From the NCBI GenBank assembly GCA_019095985.1, contig CM032660.1, positions 22,869,137 to 22,933,136 of the forward strand: a DNA stretch of 64,000 nt. Direction: 5' to 3'. Every line of letters begins with the position of its first letter. Positions within the stretch are counted from its first letter, which is position 1. The DNA comes from Streblospio benedicti (taxonomy: Eukaryota; Annelida; Polychaeta; Spionida; Spionidae). A program made the translations under genes and the position numbers. Positions 22,491-35,892 of the stretch are shown in pieces. The notes under the pieces were generated by a model. The model was not told where the DNA came from and searched no databases. It saw only the letters and a program-made list of their open reading frames with translations.

Positions 22491-25400
22491 GGCCTTGCGC
22501 CTTCATAACGTCACGGATCCATCCTCGTCTGTTGGCAAATTGGATGACTTCCTACAGAAAAGCAGAGCATGTATAAACTCAACAATAACCAGCTTTGACG
22601 TATGGCGGTTCAGACGTCAAGTTACTGGAATTAGAGCTTTTCTTTAGTGACACCCTGTATGTACATCGGTCATTTTATGAAGATATATATACCTGCCGAC
22701 TTGTAACAGATTAAAGAGAAAAATATGAATCTCTTACAAGTTCAGCGTGTGGAGTTTATATATTAGAATGGATTATTTAGACCTAAACATAATGAGTAAT
22801 AACATGATTTCATATAATCTATGGTAGCATATCTATTTTGAACGCCCATTCATGATCATTCTCAAATCGAAGCTTATCTATAGTCTCAAATGTGTTTTGA
22901 TAAAGATTTCGTAGGCATCTATTTTCATTGCCTTCGATAACAACTGGAAAGATTTGAAAAGCATATTGGAAAAACATAATGAAAATACATTCAGTATTTT
23001 TTTCTTACAAAATAACCTCCAGATTCAGATTATACCTGTAATGTCAAAAGAACCACCACAGACCTCAACAGGTGACAATAATAATATAATAAAAGCAATA
23101 GATGGCTTAAGCCCTTGCACAATAGGATAAACCGCATCTGCTATTATCAAAGTGATATTTTGTCCTTGATATATGTCATTGAACTTTTGTATAAAGAAAT
23201 GCAGCAAATTGCAATGTATTATTAAAGGTTATTATTCCAATCCTTGGTGTTCAAGGTGAGTTATTGTCATTTCTATTGCTAATCAAATGGATTAATATCA
23301 ACTAAACCTCTCAGTTGCGTTTCATCTGTAGCTAAATCAAAATTTTATTTTTGAATATTAGACAACACGTGATATTTACCCTTGATGAGAGCATCACTCT
23401 CTACGAGAGGTCTTTTTAATAATATTTTGTATTATTGTATTTCATAATTTATTTTGATAGAATGGTGTAAAATGTCTTAACGTATTGAATAGCTAATATA
23501 TATTTTTTAATCATACTTTTTCAAAATACGAAGCAACTGATACTTATACAGAAGAAACACTTGTTCAAGATAAATACAGAAGAACCACTAAATGATAAAA
23601 AAGAGCCTCACGTAGAGAGTGCAAGAGCATGGTGTTTTTTTACATTTATGAAACGCGATCTTGTTGCTGTTTTCTCAAAGAATAATTATCAATTATCTAA
23701 AGAATTGCTTAGAATTTGTTTAATAAGTATGAATTCAAAATGCGTTTGTGTAGAGCTCAAATAGTGACATAGATACTTTACAGAATTAGACTACGTGGCA
23801 AGCAAAATCAGCATTGTTTAGTTGGCAATGTGAAATAGCACATCTTGCGTGACAGAGGCAAATCAAAATGTCATAAATGTAAATAAATTGTCCTGCCGTT
23901 CTGATTGTTTATCAACGACTTCCAGCTAAAATGTTATGTTTGAATGTGGGGTTTAAGACATTGTAAATTGAACAAAAAGCCAGAAATAGATGAGGATGAC
24001 GTAAGCTGTTTTTCTCAAACCCTGTATCAGGTGCCCTTGTTAAGTCTCACTCTCGCCTAATCACGTCACGCGCGAGATTCTCACAATTAAGTTGCCTCCC
24101 AATTAAAGCGCCAGTCTTACAGTCACGAATATTCATCGCCGAAAGTTCACTCTTCGGTAGAAGATGAGAAATGCATTTTTTAAGAGATTAGTCTACCTTT
24201 AAACAGACACGTCTGTGAAAAGGAGCTAAAAGACAATTTCCCCATGAACGATAGCCACCATAGCATGACTAATTTGATATCCACATTCGGGAATGTCTGA
24301 CCCTAGCTTTAAGCGCGCCCACTTTGTGTTTCACAATTAAGTTGCTCCCCTGCCTTGGCTGGCTGCAGCAGTAAAATTGGCGCTAAGTAACACAATTGGC
24401 CATCTCAAGATTCAGTGACATTGTGCAGACTTACATAAACATATAGCTCTGCGTAATGCCTGGGGAACAACAGGCCGTTCGACTAGTCTACTCCCACGCT
24501 ACTGCAAAAAACTTATAGAGACCGTAAAGATCAGTGAGTGTTAAGTGCGGTAAACGTAGGCTTTTTCAGGCCGTACGGTGGAGTAAAACTTCCGTTACGG
24601 TAAATATCAGCAGGAGTATGCCCGTAACTAGGCAGTACGCAGACCTCACGGCAAGTGTCCTATTTATAGAAATGATTTAACCGCACGTTGTCTGTAGATG
24701 TACGGTAGACCCTGTGGAGCAGTGCGTTCCCTATGTAAACACAGTGCGTGGACATGCGACAGCCGTGGACACAGCGTACAATGAACGTTGGGCGAATGTT
24801 GGACTCACGGCCACCGCAATAAGATAACTGCCACTGCTGACGCAATCATAACGCACGGAGACAGTGGTGCATGTGATCATAACTTTACGGTTCCCACTGG
24901 ATGAGGAAAACGCCGTAGACGCAGCAGCCCTGAAAAAACGTGTGCGGCTAGAATGTCCGCAAGGTCAGTTGTGCCCGTAGCTTGACTGCACCCAAGCAAC
25001 GGTTAGGCAGTCACCATTAAGGTATCCAAGAACGGGGGACATGCCAATATCAATTTGGCGGTTTACACGCAGGAAACGTAAAATAGATCTATACACATTA
25101 AGAAGCTTCAGTACCAGAGACGGAGATTAACTCAGAGGATAAACATGAAACGTCCAATGTTATTACAGTCACATCAGTTTGTTTTGTTCTCTGCCTAATC
25201 ATTTAAAACAATAGATGTCACTGTTATTAGCCGAGCAGATATGTGAAATAAGGTCACAGTCTCAAATTACGTGAAACAAAGTTCATGGGTGTCTGAAGCC
25301 AATCAAAACAAGCTGCTTTGCACATTTGTATGTATCTTTATTGGTTTGCATCCATTCTGCATTCATTTTGTAGGGTCTCCCATAACTTGGGATAGCCCAG

Positions 25401-25560
25401 TTCACTTAGACTAGTCATTATTTCAATACCTATCTATGGCTTCAAATGGTTAGATAGTAAAGAGAACACGATGACGTGACTACCTAACGTTTGGTAGAGT
25501 GAACGCAATTGACTAATGTGACTACCTAACCTTTGGGTGGGGGTGTTACTACCTTACACA
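22491..25560. other. Intergenic, no gene recognised
   Basis: AT-rich from 22680 to 23900, with no coding sign. From about 24500 to 25020 there is a CpG- and GTAC-rich patch (many CGTACGG/CAGTACG words) that may be an old element, but I could not find its ends. No RNA gene was identified. Confidence 0.45.
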
Positions 25561-25693
25561 GGCAGATTAAGCTCATTGGAAAACAGTGGGTGGAGGCACT
25601 TAAGGGATTTAATGGGTTCCATGCGGGCAGTCAATGGCGGATATGCCACCCCCCACCCCCGCATATAAATGCGCCCCCTCCCCTGGATCTGTC
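25561..25693. mobile_element. GGCAGATCC-ended MITE, diverged copy
   Basis: It starts GGCAGATTAAGC (after CACA) and ends CCCCTCCCCTGGATCTGTC, with a CCCCCCACCCCC tract inside. Moderately decayed. Confidence 0.5.
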
Positions 25694-25744
25694 TATGCCT
25701 TTGGTTTGGCGGCTGTGGTGCCATCATCTAGCAGACTGCTGTGT

Positions 25745-26035
25745 CTATCTCTCCTCTTTTGCACCAGGTCGTTGGCACACTTATTGATCAATTAATCATA
25801 TCTTACGTAGTTGCCCAGGCAGCACATTCAACGCAAAGTGCTAAGTTGCTAACCACTTACATATCAATCTTTCAACCCAATGACCTGTACCTGAATAACG
25901 TGTAGGTGCTACGGAGCTGTGTGCAAATATTCAGGTAGGAGTTTGCTCAACAGCCACAACCAAATCCCATCGGGAATTGAACCCATGACTTTGGTCATGA
26001 GTACAACTCCTTATCCACTGGGCCACAGACCCCCA
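25745..26035 (-). mobile_element. tRNA-derived SINE, family 1, copy 2
   Basis: On the minus strand the tRNA-like head (complement of ATCGGGAATTGAACCCATGA, B box at about 25972) is followed by the GGATTTGGTTGTGGCTGTTG block. Next come CTCCGTAGCACCTACACG and GGTACAGGTCATTGGGTTG, and finally AAGTGTGCCAACGACCTGG. The copy at 51190-51462 has the same order. About 290 bp, non-coding. Confidence 0.7.
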
Positions 26036-26743
26036 TGTTGTCTGTACGTGCGATCGTGCTCTGCTTGCATTGAAGGTTGCACTGTATTAAACATTTACAG
26101 ATTGATGCATTCTTCACTTGATAGAGGGCATTGTTTGTAAACCAAAAAGGATGTCCACTATAAATCTGATGTTGTGTACAATAAAACCTTGCCATCGCTG
26201 CAGCTCACTACTGGGGCCACCATTTATTATCGCCTGGGGGAGGTGTTGAAAAACAAAACCTTTGTAGTATAATTTTCACCACCACCTCAATTTGTTTGAA
26301 CATTTAAGCCTCACCCCGGGGCCTCACCCCATTTCTGGCCCACCACCTAACTGCACCACAGATTTTAAAATTTCGGTGGCGTTTTAGGTCCTTTGGTTTG
26401 GGGCCACAATCAGTGGTCGTACTGTAGAGGTAGACTGTACACTTGCTCTTTTGACTTCATATTTTATATTTTACACCAAGTCATTGGCACACTTGTCGGT
26501 CAATTTATCATTTCTCACCCTGGTTCAGCGCGCAATGACAATCACGTGTCAACCCAGTGACGTGTACCCAATGTACTATCAACCACCACTTTTACAATTA
26601 CATAGTTGACAGGCGAATATTTGATTCCACGTAAGTCAGCTTTTTATAATGGCTCGAGCTATACAGTTGCATTTCATCCTACACTGATAACACCTCTTAC
26701 TTTCTTTATACATGAACCTCCAATGACGATCTCCTCTCTAATG
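25985..26743 (+). repeat. Left flank of gap 1, duplicated beyond the gap
   Basis: It starts ATGACTTTGGTCATGAGTAC and ends CTCCTCTCTAATG, and reappears nearly identical at 26844-27619. Differences are a handful of substitutions and small indels, plus a roughly 17-bp insertion in the second copy. It contains a SINE end and a truncated SINE tail. Copy ends coincide exactly with the N-run. Confidence 0.9.
26465..26600 (-). mobile_element. Truncated SINE family 1 tail
   Basis: CACCAAGTCATTGGCACACT and GTCAACCCAGTGACGTGTAC are the complements of 3' body blocks of the SINE family. The tRNA-like head is missing. A second version lies at 27330-27478 because of the flank duplication. Confidence 0.55.
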
Positions 26744-26843
26744 NNNNNNNNNNNNNNNNNNNNNNNNNNNNNNNNNNNNNNNNNNNNNNNNNNNNNNNNN
26801 NNNNNNNNNNNNNNNNNNNNNNNNNNNNNNNNNNNNNNNNNNN
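26744..26843. other. Assembly gap 1 (100 N)
   Basis: Exactly 100 N, a placeholder size. Its two sides are copies of one another (see 25985-26743 and 26844-27619). Confidence 0.99.
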
Positions 26844-27619
26844 ATGACTTTGGTCATGAGTACAACTCTTATCCACTGGGCCACAGACCCCATGTTGTCT
26901 GTACGTGCGATCGTGCTCTGCTTGCATTGAAGGTTGCACTGTATTAAACATTTACAGATTGATGCATTCTTCACTTGATAGAGGGCATTGTTTGTAAACC
27001 AAAAAGGATGTCCACTATAAATCTGATGTTGTGTACAATAAAACCTTGCCATCGCTGCAGCTCACTACTGGGGCCACCATTTATTATCGCCTGGGGGAGG
27101 TGTTGAAAAACAAAACCTTTGTAGTATAATTTTCACCACCACCTCAATTTGTTTGAACATTTAAGCCTCACCCCGGGGCCTCACCCCATTTCTGGCGCAC
27201 CCCCTAACTGCACCACAGATTTTAAAATTTGGTGGCGTTTTAGGTCCTTTGGTTTGGGGCTACAATCAGTGGTCGTACTGTGGAGGTAGACTGTACACTT
27301 GCTCTTTTGACTTTATATTTTATATTTTACACCAAGTCATTGGCACACTTGTCGGTCAATTTATCATTTCTCACATACTTGCATCTGGGGCACATTCAGC
27401 GCGCAATGACAATCACTCACCCTGTCAACCCAGTGACGTGTACCTAATGTACTATCAACCACCACTTTTACAATTACATAGTTGACAGGCGAATATTTGA
27501 TTCCACGTAAGTCAGCTTTTTATAATGGCTCGAGCTGTACAGTTGCATTTCATCCTACACTGATAACACCTCTTACTTTCTTTATACATGAACCTCCAAT
27601 GACGATCTCCTCTCTAATG
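26844..27619 (+). repeat. Right flank of gap 1, second copy of the duplicated segment
   Basis: It starts with the same ATGACTTTGGTCATGAGTAC as 25985 and ends at the same CTCCTCTCTAATG, after which unique sequence continues. It differs from the first copy by single bases (for example GGCGCACC for GGCCCACC) and by the added ACATACTTGCATCTGGGGC near 27374. Confidence 0.9.
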
Positions 27620-30600
27620 AGACAACATCTCTCGTGATCTATGCTAACCCAATTTCTCACGATCTAAAGCTATGAAAGTTTGTAGTGACTACCTCTTGTA
27701 TTGAGACCACTTCAGACATGTCCTTCCCCAATGTTCTCAATAGACATCTTCTGACATACTTAAACACTGTTATATTAAACCTCCGTGCAGAATGAAATTT
27801 TGAAGAACGTTGTATCCTCTAATGAAGCAGTCGAGTGCCGCCCACAAATCAAATAACCCGTCTGCTCTACATATGACACATTGACACAATGAATTGACTA
27901 AATGTAGATCTACATTTAATATTTAAAGTGTTTCATGCTCTTATTGTTTGGTCTTGTTATCTTGTAAAACTATGTCTTGCACGTAAACATATATACACGT
28001 ATGCTATATTGTTTGAATAAATGGCACAGTGTCTTATTTTGGGACACTACGAAGTTCACGACAATTTACACCGTTGCAACAAAAGCTACATTCACAACAG
28101 AATCACATATTACCCACCTAATACTACAGTCTACCTCAGTAACCCATCTCTTTATCTATCATGTCTATTGTTTATAATCACCCAACTCTTAAAAAGTACA
28201 ATATATAAACTGTGTAAAATGCGGACAGAAATGTCCTCACCAGAAACAGGACATTAAGAAGACAAATTATAGTATCAAGTATAGCATTTCTACACATTTA
28301 CAAGCTCCGTCCACAATATGCAACTGAGACTGCTCCATTGTCCCAAATAACAGCTTTCGGCTGCTACATGTAAAACTGCTCACAAACATATGTCAGAGAA
28401 TTTACTAGTAATTAGGCACAAGAAAAACATTGAGAAGCTTCGCTTGGGCCCGTGAACAACCTGATACGGAAGACAGACGGGTTTGTTTTTTTGTTTTTGT
28501 TTTTTTGTTTGTTAGTTCTTGATTTTTTTTTGTGTGTGGGGGGGGGGGGGGGGGCGATCTAGTCGATTGCCAACTATTTTTAATAGACTTACACTTATAA
28601 TCATCTTTCTCAGTTCTGTGTTTTTAGATTGGTATTGTAAGCGAAACGGGTTAGTAGGCCTACATGCAATCAGGAGGCACGTACAGACCTCAACAACGGT
28701 GTGATAGTATAGATTTCATATTCAGGTAGTCTGAAACGACTATCAGCCCACCCTCCAAGTCTGATTGACGGCCTCGCGTGTGGTAGGATTTCGCACAGAT
28801 TCTGACGACAACAAAAAGCCTAACGCGCACAGGCCGCGAAATAGGACGTACACACATCCCCAGATGCACGTGCGTATACGTACCTTAAATCGGTAGCGTT
28901 AAGACAAAGATTCAAATCAAGAGATTTGGGGGTTGCTAATACCCTACTATGTGGTCGCTCCCACGTCTTAGTCTAAACTGAAGACAACGCATTTGTTTAC
29001 TGCCAAGACGCGTTCGTAGGACGTTTGACTCGTACTACGTTGGGCAGAGACATCACATGACGTTTCGTACGAAGCGTGAGCGCGGGAACATAACTTACCG
29101 TTGCGCTGAGCATACATGTCACATGATACATGTCACACACTTGTTAATTGCCTAACTATTTTAGGTGGACTCTAAAGTCCACCCGCCCAGGGCACCTACT
29201 CTAGCTTTGCTCACAATATTTTATTTCAAAAATGAAAAAGGATTGGGGATGGTAAGATGCGACCAGAGGCGTTTCCATACATCTACACAAACATTTTCAC
29301 ATTACACGGTTCTTGTAATCTGTGGAATTATTATTACGGGTTTGATTTTTTTCTCTCTTTTTTGTATTTCTGCTGTGTTACCTTTGGAGCAATGAAGTAA
29401 GAGAACATATGTAAGTATTACATGGATCTGAAATCACCAATACTGTGGTCATGGTACATCAACAGTTGTTTTGACGTGTCACAACATACACTGCTTGCCT
29501 CGTTTACAAAATCTGACTATCACCCCACATACTACAAGGGATATATGATTCTATATGCAGGTCTCGGAAGACCAGGAAATTTGTCCTTTTGTCCATGAAG
29601 AAAAATGTCCACCAGACTTGATCCTGCATAATACAGGCAAATCTGCATATCTGTATTAGTTTCCAGGGGAGAAAAGACCTATATGGGCAGTGTCCATGGA
29701 TATCTGCATGGATTGCATATGAAAGCCCTATTAGGGAACGTATATGAGGGGACTAGTCGGTCAACAATATATAGCTTCTTATTAGCAATAATGTTGTGCC
29801 ATCTTGTTTTTTTTTTCCTTTTGTTTTTGTATTTCCGTTACATTGGTACGGGCTCAGTGATGGTACTAGGCATGACAATGACAAGAACTGCCCCGTAAAC
29901 TTACAATCAAAGGTTTTGATATCAAAGAATATATAAAATAATATCAGAAAGGTTTGTCTTGAGATATGCCTATAAAGTTGGAGCTCTTAAGAATTATCTA
30001 ATTGTGTTAACATAGAAAATATACCTAAATAAGCTTCCAACTTTATAATAAAAATAGACATAATCTATCAATAATTACAGGAACTGACAGTGGGCGTGCC
30101 GCCATAGTGACTAGTTATCGCTCTCCTGTGCATTCTTTTCACAACTTTCACTGATAATCGTGTGATGTACTTACCTGTCACTTATGTTGATATACATTAA
30201 TGAAGATAGCGTGCAATTTCTTATCCAAGAACAGGTGCGGTGTACATTAAATAATTTGAAAATATTTGATAAATATTACTACTTACCAACGGGGACTGAC
30301 CATGTTTACAAAGACATTTTGGGGCGGAACTGGCTATTTCACTTTGTATGCGACTTGTGTGCTCAGAGGTATTTTATTATGTGATGGTGAGTTGCAATGT
30401 TCTGTGCATATTTTACTTAAATTAGCTGTAGTAACGGTGATTTCGAAGTATAGATCTATTTATTTCAATAATGTATTCAGCTTATATTTACGGGCCCGTA
30501 GAAGTAGGCAGCCGATATTAAACTAATCTTAATTGGCCACCACCAACCTTGAAACTGTCGTTTATCTCGGCTAACGTGTATTAGGCTTTCAGATCATCGA

Positions 30601-31849
30601 ATAACTTTTTTAAAACATCATTTTTAATACAAACCAATTCATTTTTATTTATATACCAATAGAAAGAATATTCTGTTTCCAAATAGATTAAAAGCAGTTT
30701 TTAACAAATTTAACCAAACGGTACTTGACCATGTCAGCAAAAGCAGCTGACGGCACTCTAATTCATAGACTCAACATTGTTGGCTATTTGATTCACCCAA
30801 GAAAACACTAAATTTCTAAAGCTATTATATCTTCTAAAAATCAAATTATATATGCACTTGATAACATCATAGCATCCTTTTAAAATACCGTAGAAATATG
30901 AACAATGCTTTTTGACAGGCTATAGAGAGACGCACACACATCCCGTGATTTTTTTCAGTGTACACTGAGCTCGTGAATGGCATATACAATTCTACTTTAT
31001 TGATAAGAAAAACTGTTAAATATGAAATATTCAAACCAAACATTATCAATGGTGACAATGGGTGTTAGAAAATACGTTTAGAGAAGGAGATTATTTACTA
31101 GATATTGTTTATTTTCGTTTTTAAAAATGGGATTCAGGGGATGCGTGTGTTCACGGGCTCACTGTGTGCAGCTCTAATAGCACTCGAATCGGCGCCAAGA
31201 AGCCTATAGGCACGGATTTCCATTAAAAAAAATACACATTTCATGGCATTTTCGTATCAATATAGATGAGTAGCAAACTTCTTTGATGTGTATTGATGCG
31301 TTTAAACGTTTGATATTTCTCTAAATAATTCTGTTGGGCACATTTTGTCATATGTTGATCTGAACACAGTAAAATAAGAATCAATAATTTTACAAGGACT
31401 GTTTTCTGCAAAAACTCAAGGCCCAGAGAAACCACTCACTCTTCCCTTAGAATGAAACCGGCGAACGATTTCTGTTGAAGTCGCATGGGGTCGTTGTGGT
31501 TTTGCACTCTACAGAAGCTCCTAAAACACGGCGGCAGGAAATTATTTCCTCAAGGATGCCGCATTTGGACAGATTGTGAGAGGAGTGGGTTTCTCTGCTT
31601 CTTCTGAGCGGAAATAGGGAGTAGTGTTTGACAGGTGCGATTGGGGGATCCATTATTCTGCAAAAATAATTGAAGTAGCTATCGATCGTACCTTTGTGAT
31701 CTTATATATTCGTCAGTGTTTGTTTCATTATGGTACTGGCAGCACCAAAAGCACCAAAAACTCTTTCCAATCATTTATACGTACGTGCCCATGGCATGGC
31801 ACCTGTTTGGGCACCTGTTAATTGACAATAGTGCCAACCTAAAACAATG
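27620..31849. other. Intergenic, no gene recognised
   Basis: Items seen: a GTTTTTTT-rich stretch followed by an 18-base G-run (28484-28555), a CpG-rich patch at 28760-29130, and a 20-nt perfect hairpin GGTGGACTCTAAAGTCCACC at 29164-29183. Short frames here lack domains. Otherwise AT-rich DNA with nothing I can name. Confidence 0.5.
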
Positions 31850-31905
31850 TCAGATCCAGATTTTTGGGAAAGGGGGAAAAACCATATGAAAATGAAGTAT
31901 CATGC
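31850..31905. mobile_element. Half of a GGCAGATCC-type MITE
   Basis: CAGATCCAGATTTTTGGGAA followed by AGGGGGAAAAACC and ATATGAAAATGAAGTA is the complement of the right half of the 12248/21513 copies (end plus shared core). The other half is missing. Confidence 0.5.
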
Positions 31906-32314
31906 CAGTCATTATGAATTTGCCCGAGTTTAAAATCTATCCTGCTAAATCGGTCAAACGCATGTTGCCATTCAAAAGTGCCCATCCCATTTACACAAGA
32001 TCAGAGTAAAGTATAATGATTTAATGTTGCAAGATTTCTTTCACTTTCATGGTCGCTGCAGGTTCAAGAAGTAAACTGATTGCTCACTTTAAATCTTAAA
32101 AAACGAGCCTGTGCTCAGGTGGGGGTGGATGGCTGGGGGTGTGCAGGTGTCAGCTGATTGTCCTTGAGTGCCATATATCTTTGAAAAGGTTACATAATTG
32201 CATTTGGGCACGAACACAAGGACCCCTTTAAAAAAAATGACCGCCTTTCTGAAAAAGCGTGTATGGCTGATACACGACCGTGTCTATATTTCTATAAATT
32301 CATAAAATAGTTTA

Positions 32315-32483
32315 ACAGGAGAACCTCACTAGTAAGACCACCAGTTGGACTCGCTTAATATGTCTCAATAGTGTTGTAATATCAACAGAGTGTCATGTTG
32401 GTGTCCGTAATTTAAAAAAATGTGGTTTCATAATACACGTTGTTCTCAGTACCAATACGAGCTTACTTAGAGGTTATACTGTA
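32315..32483. mobile_element. ACAGTAGAACCTC-type MITE (about 169 bp)
   Basis: The left end ACAGGAGAACCTCACTAGTA plus AGACCACC and the right end ACTTAGAGGTTATACTGTA are imperfect inverted copies of the family terminus. Non-coding interior. Confidence 0.55.
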
Positions 32484-32591
32484 GTATAATAAATCTCCCC
32501 CACCCCATCTCCCCCTGTGAGGACACGTGACACACAAGTGACATCCACGTGTCGTCTGCGTCAGACGGTAAATGGGCCTGTCGTGTGCGAT

Positions 32592-32602
32592 CTGCGCATG
32601 CG
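32592..32602. promoter_or_regulatory. NRF1-like motif
   Basis: CTGCGCATGCG in a CpG-containing patch (32520-32610). This is a weaker version of the palindrome at 46595. No transcript start can be tied to it. Confidence 0.25.
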
Positions 32603-35600
32603 TGAAATTGCATCAGCACCATCTTTATTTATGTCATTGCAGGTGGATTCATTCTGCACAGCAACATGTTAATGTCACTGAGGCCACTTTTTAGAACCAG
32701 ATATTTAAGCATCTGAAGACGGGAAAAGTAAGTTTTTTCCGGATGAAAGATAAAGTGTATCTGCTAAAAAGACTGTGACAAAATGGATTAATGAATTAAT
32801 TGATATATATGAACTGTATATATCACACAAAAATATGAAATATGTGTAAAAAAAATGACATGAAAACAGATAAATTCCCGTGGTGAATCTAACAATGTAA
32901 CATTGTAACAATAAGATAAAACACGTACAACATAGGATAGCAGACACCCTCCCTTCCCAATGGAACCCAATACGCCATTTCCTGCCACCCTATACGCCCT
33001 CCCCCCCACCCCACCCCCAGCAGTATGTATAGTAGTCTGTAGTACGACCACGTCCCCATTGAACTTGCACACGTAAGCTAAGCCACACAGAAAAATGTGC
33101 ACTCATTCTGTTTACAATATGTTTTTGTGTCTCTTCAACTGTAGGGAAAGCCTTGTGCTTGTTTCTGTATGTATATTCGTATGTCTCTGAACAAGCTACT
33201 TCGTTTGCTGACTTACTGATTGCATTCACACATTAAACAACTATGTGGTTTGGATGCGACATTGAAGTGATTAGAGTTGGGGCGTGTTGCCAATTAAATG
33301 TGTGCTTTCCGAAAGGCCATGTTTGGTTATTTTTTTATAGTTTCTGCAGTTCTCAACAGAAACATTCAAACTTGTTGCAATGCTTAACATACCTAGTAAT
33401 CCTCATTAGTGCCTAATTTTGGCCAATTGCCAATTTAAATGTGCCTTGCAGACTATTATAGATCAATGTTTAGCATTTTCTGCATTAGTTTTTTTAATAC
33501 TGCTTTGAATACAATGCTAAAACCTTTTACAATATTTACATGCCTAGTTAGAATTATCCGTATGCACTTTTGTGCCTTCCAGAAATCCTTTTTATTGCAA
33601 ATGAGTCAATGGTATGCCTGCAACTCTGTGCTCTTTGAGCCCTTTTGATCTAGATAACCTTTTTTCTTGTCTTATCCTTCTCAAATTCCTCTTGCTAGTC
33701 TGTGGGCGTGATTGCCGCCGTCTGAGAATTGATGCCATTCTGGTATGTAGGCCACAGGGTGCCAATTGTCACGTACATGGGTAATCACATGTGTCTAGGA
33801 CTTCGGAAACCTCACCCTGTCACAAACAAGTAAAAGTCAAAACGTATACCCTCTTCCTATATTTGCTAACTTCTAAAGAGATTCCATATATCAGGGCGCA
33901 TGTGGCTATGAAAAAACTTTGTGGGTGGGGGTTGAAAAACTCAAGTTATTTTAGGAACCCTGGAAATATTGGAGAGGTTGCATTGTAGTGGTATAAAACA
34001 GACAGGTTGTACTGTACTGTTTATGATAGAGAGATAATAGAGATGTTACCTGGTACTATAAGAAGGTGCCATATATATATATAGCAAAAAATGTAATTAG
34101 TAAATTGCGCTATACCGTTAGTACGAATTGCATGTGGCAGTATTTCAATGTGTGAAATGTGATGCAACTTGATTATTGGTGATTCGTGATCTGCTCATTA
34201 CAAGTGGTGTGAAATGTAATCATAAAAATGCCATACAGCCCAGCAACGCGAACAGCACATTTTTGGAAACTGGTGGTTGTCCGCCGCCGACACGTTCACA
34301 GACACGTGACATGCATGGTCTGTGGCACGTGGCAACAATAGACGACTTCCACTATTGTAGTACTATAATTAGCCACTTGGTGGCTACAAACAATTGCATT
34401 TTGGGAATATTTTAGATAAACAGTAATCAGTCATTATCATTTCCTCCTGCTATGCTGTAGTATCACATGGTCTGGTTGATCGAGACTACCAGGTATGCAA
34501 ACAACATGGCGGCGGCAAATGTAGATCTACTCAACTTTTGGTAATTATTTTGATACACCTTTGTACATCACTGATATATGCCACCTGGCAGCCGTTTCTG
34601 GCACTACAATCGTACACGAATATTTACATTTTGAAAACAGGTGTACCCTGCCAGTGACATACCCGGTCATTATTGCACCATTTGAGCGAGCGGAAATGGA
34701 CAGTTGTAACCGGAGGGTTTAAGGGGGGAGGGGTAATAGAGAGGTTGGACTGTGTAGTTGTAGTGGTAAGGTTCTGCTGTGGCGTAATTGTGACATCTCC
34801 AGACAAATTACATGACAGGAGGCCAATCAGTCTTACCTTTACCACGGACGTCTATTTTACTCACCCATTTTACCTATTCTACAGCTCGGTTCACACATTG
34901 ACGTGGTTTATGAGCACTCTGGTGATTGGAATTGGTACTCGTTTATATACAAAACTTCTTCTCTCCAAGTTTTAACTTTGAAATCTTCACACTCTTCAGT
35001 ATACTACTTAACGAATTGACACATCTTTGATAAGAAGCATAAACCCAGCATAATGAGCCAGACTGCAAAGATATAACAAAATAACAGGTCCTCCTTTTCA
35101 TAAGGTTTCTCTGGGACTGGGATAGTTGCTTCACTCCAATGATTCACTTTAAAACTTATTGTTGTCATAAATACACAATACCGATGTGCATGTAATTCAA
35201 ACTACATTAAGTGTACAAGGAATAGTTACAGTTTTACTTGTAATATATTTGTTACAACTGTCAATAGCTTCTTGACAAATGACTAAGCATGAGAACGTTA
35301 TGATATGATATATTTTGTAATAAAAACTAAACAGCTGCTCGTAGCGTGTGTGCGGTCTCATTATTGTTGGGATTAGAGAGGAAATAGATGGCTTTGAGCA
35401 CAGACTCAGCTCATTAGATGGATGTGCGACGCTTGGAGAGCTTATTCTGAGTGAACGTGGGACGGGGAGTTGGGGGCCACTCTCCCCCCCCCCACCCCAG
35501 ACACCAATCATTACATGTGTTTTAGAACGTTTTGACATTTTCCCGCACGGTAGTATTAAATGCTGTTGGATACCTTCATGGGACATTCAAGCTCATTTTT

Positions 35601-35892
35601 CAGTACATGTATGTGCATAGCATTGTTTCACATGCTTTTGTTGAATGCATGTGGGATTGGGGAGATCACCCCCCCCCCCCAACCCCCAACCCCTTTCGTA
35701 CACCACGAAATTGTATCCACAGCAGATTGTATTATTGGGTAGTGATAATGGCAATGTGTAATCAATCATGTTTTATTGCTATTGGTTCATTTTTTTGCAT
35801 CAATTCAATTACAGTTGCACTTTCAACTAGCATTTCAACATGCATGAAAAAGGTTATTTTCCTGGGAGGCGATAATTTCGGTGTATTTTGTC
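32603..35892. other. Intergenic, no gene recognised
   Basis: It contains C-tracts (33000-33017; 35486-35500; 35668-35688) and two worn pieces of the ACAGTAGAACCTC family (about 33940-34016 and 34720-34765). A possible tiny first exon is at 34506 (see separate entry). Frames of up to 132 codons (35532-35930) have no domain and cross C-tracts. Confidence 0.45.
34506..34540 (+). CDS. Speculative first coding exon (MAAANVDLLNF)
   Basis: AACATGGCGGCGGCAAATG combines an ATG in good context with a YY1-type ATGGCGGC promoter motif. It is followed by 11 codons and a possible donor at TG|GTAATT. Such an arrangement is common at first exons of animal genes. No matching downstream exon was found, so this is only a pointer. 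Confidence 0.15.

Noticed and set aside
22333-22647. 104-codon Pro/His-rich frame
   Set aside because: It arises from the C/A-rich low-complexity tract.
26606-27052. Reading frames spanning the first N-run
   Set aside because: They exist only because N is read through. The flanks are duplicated repeat DNA.
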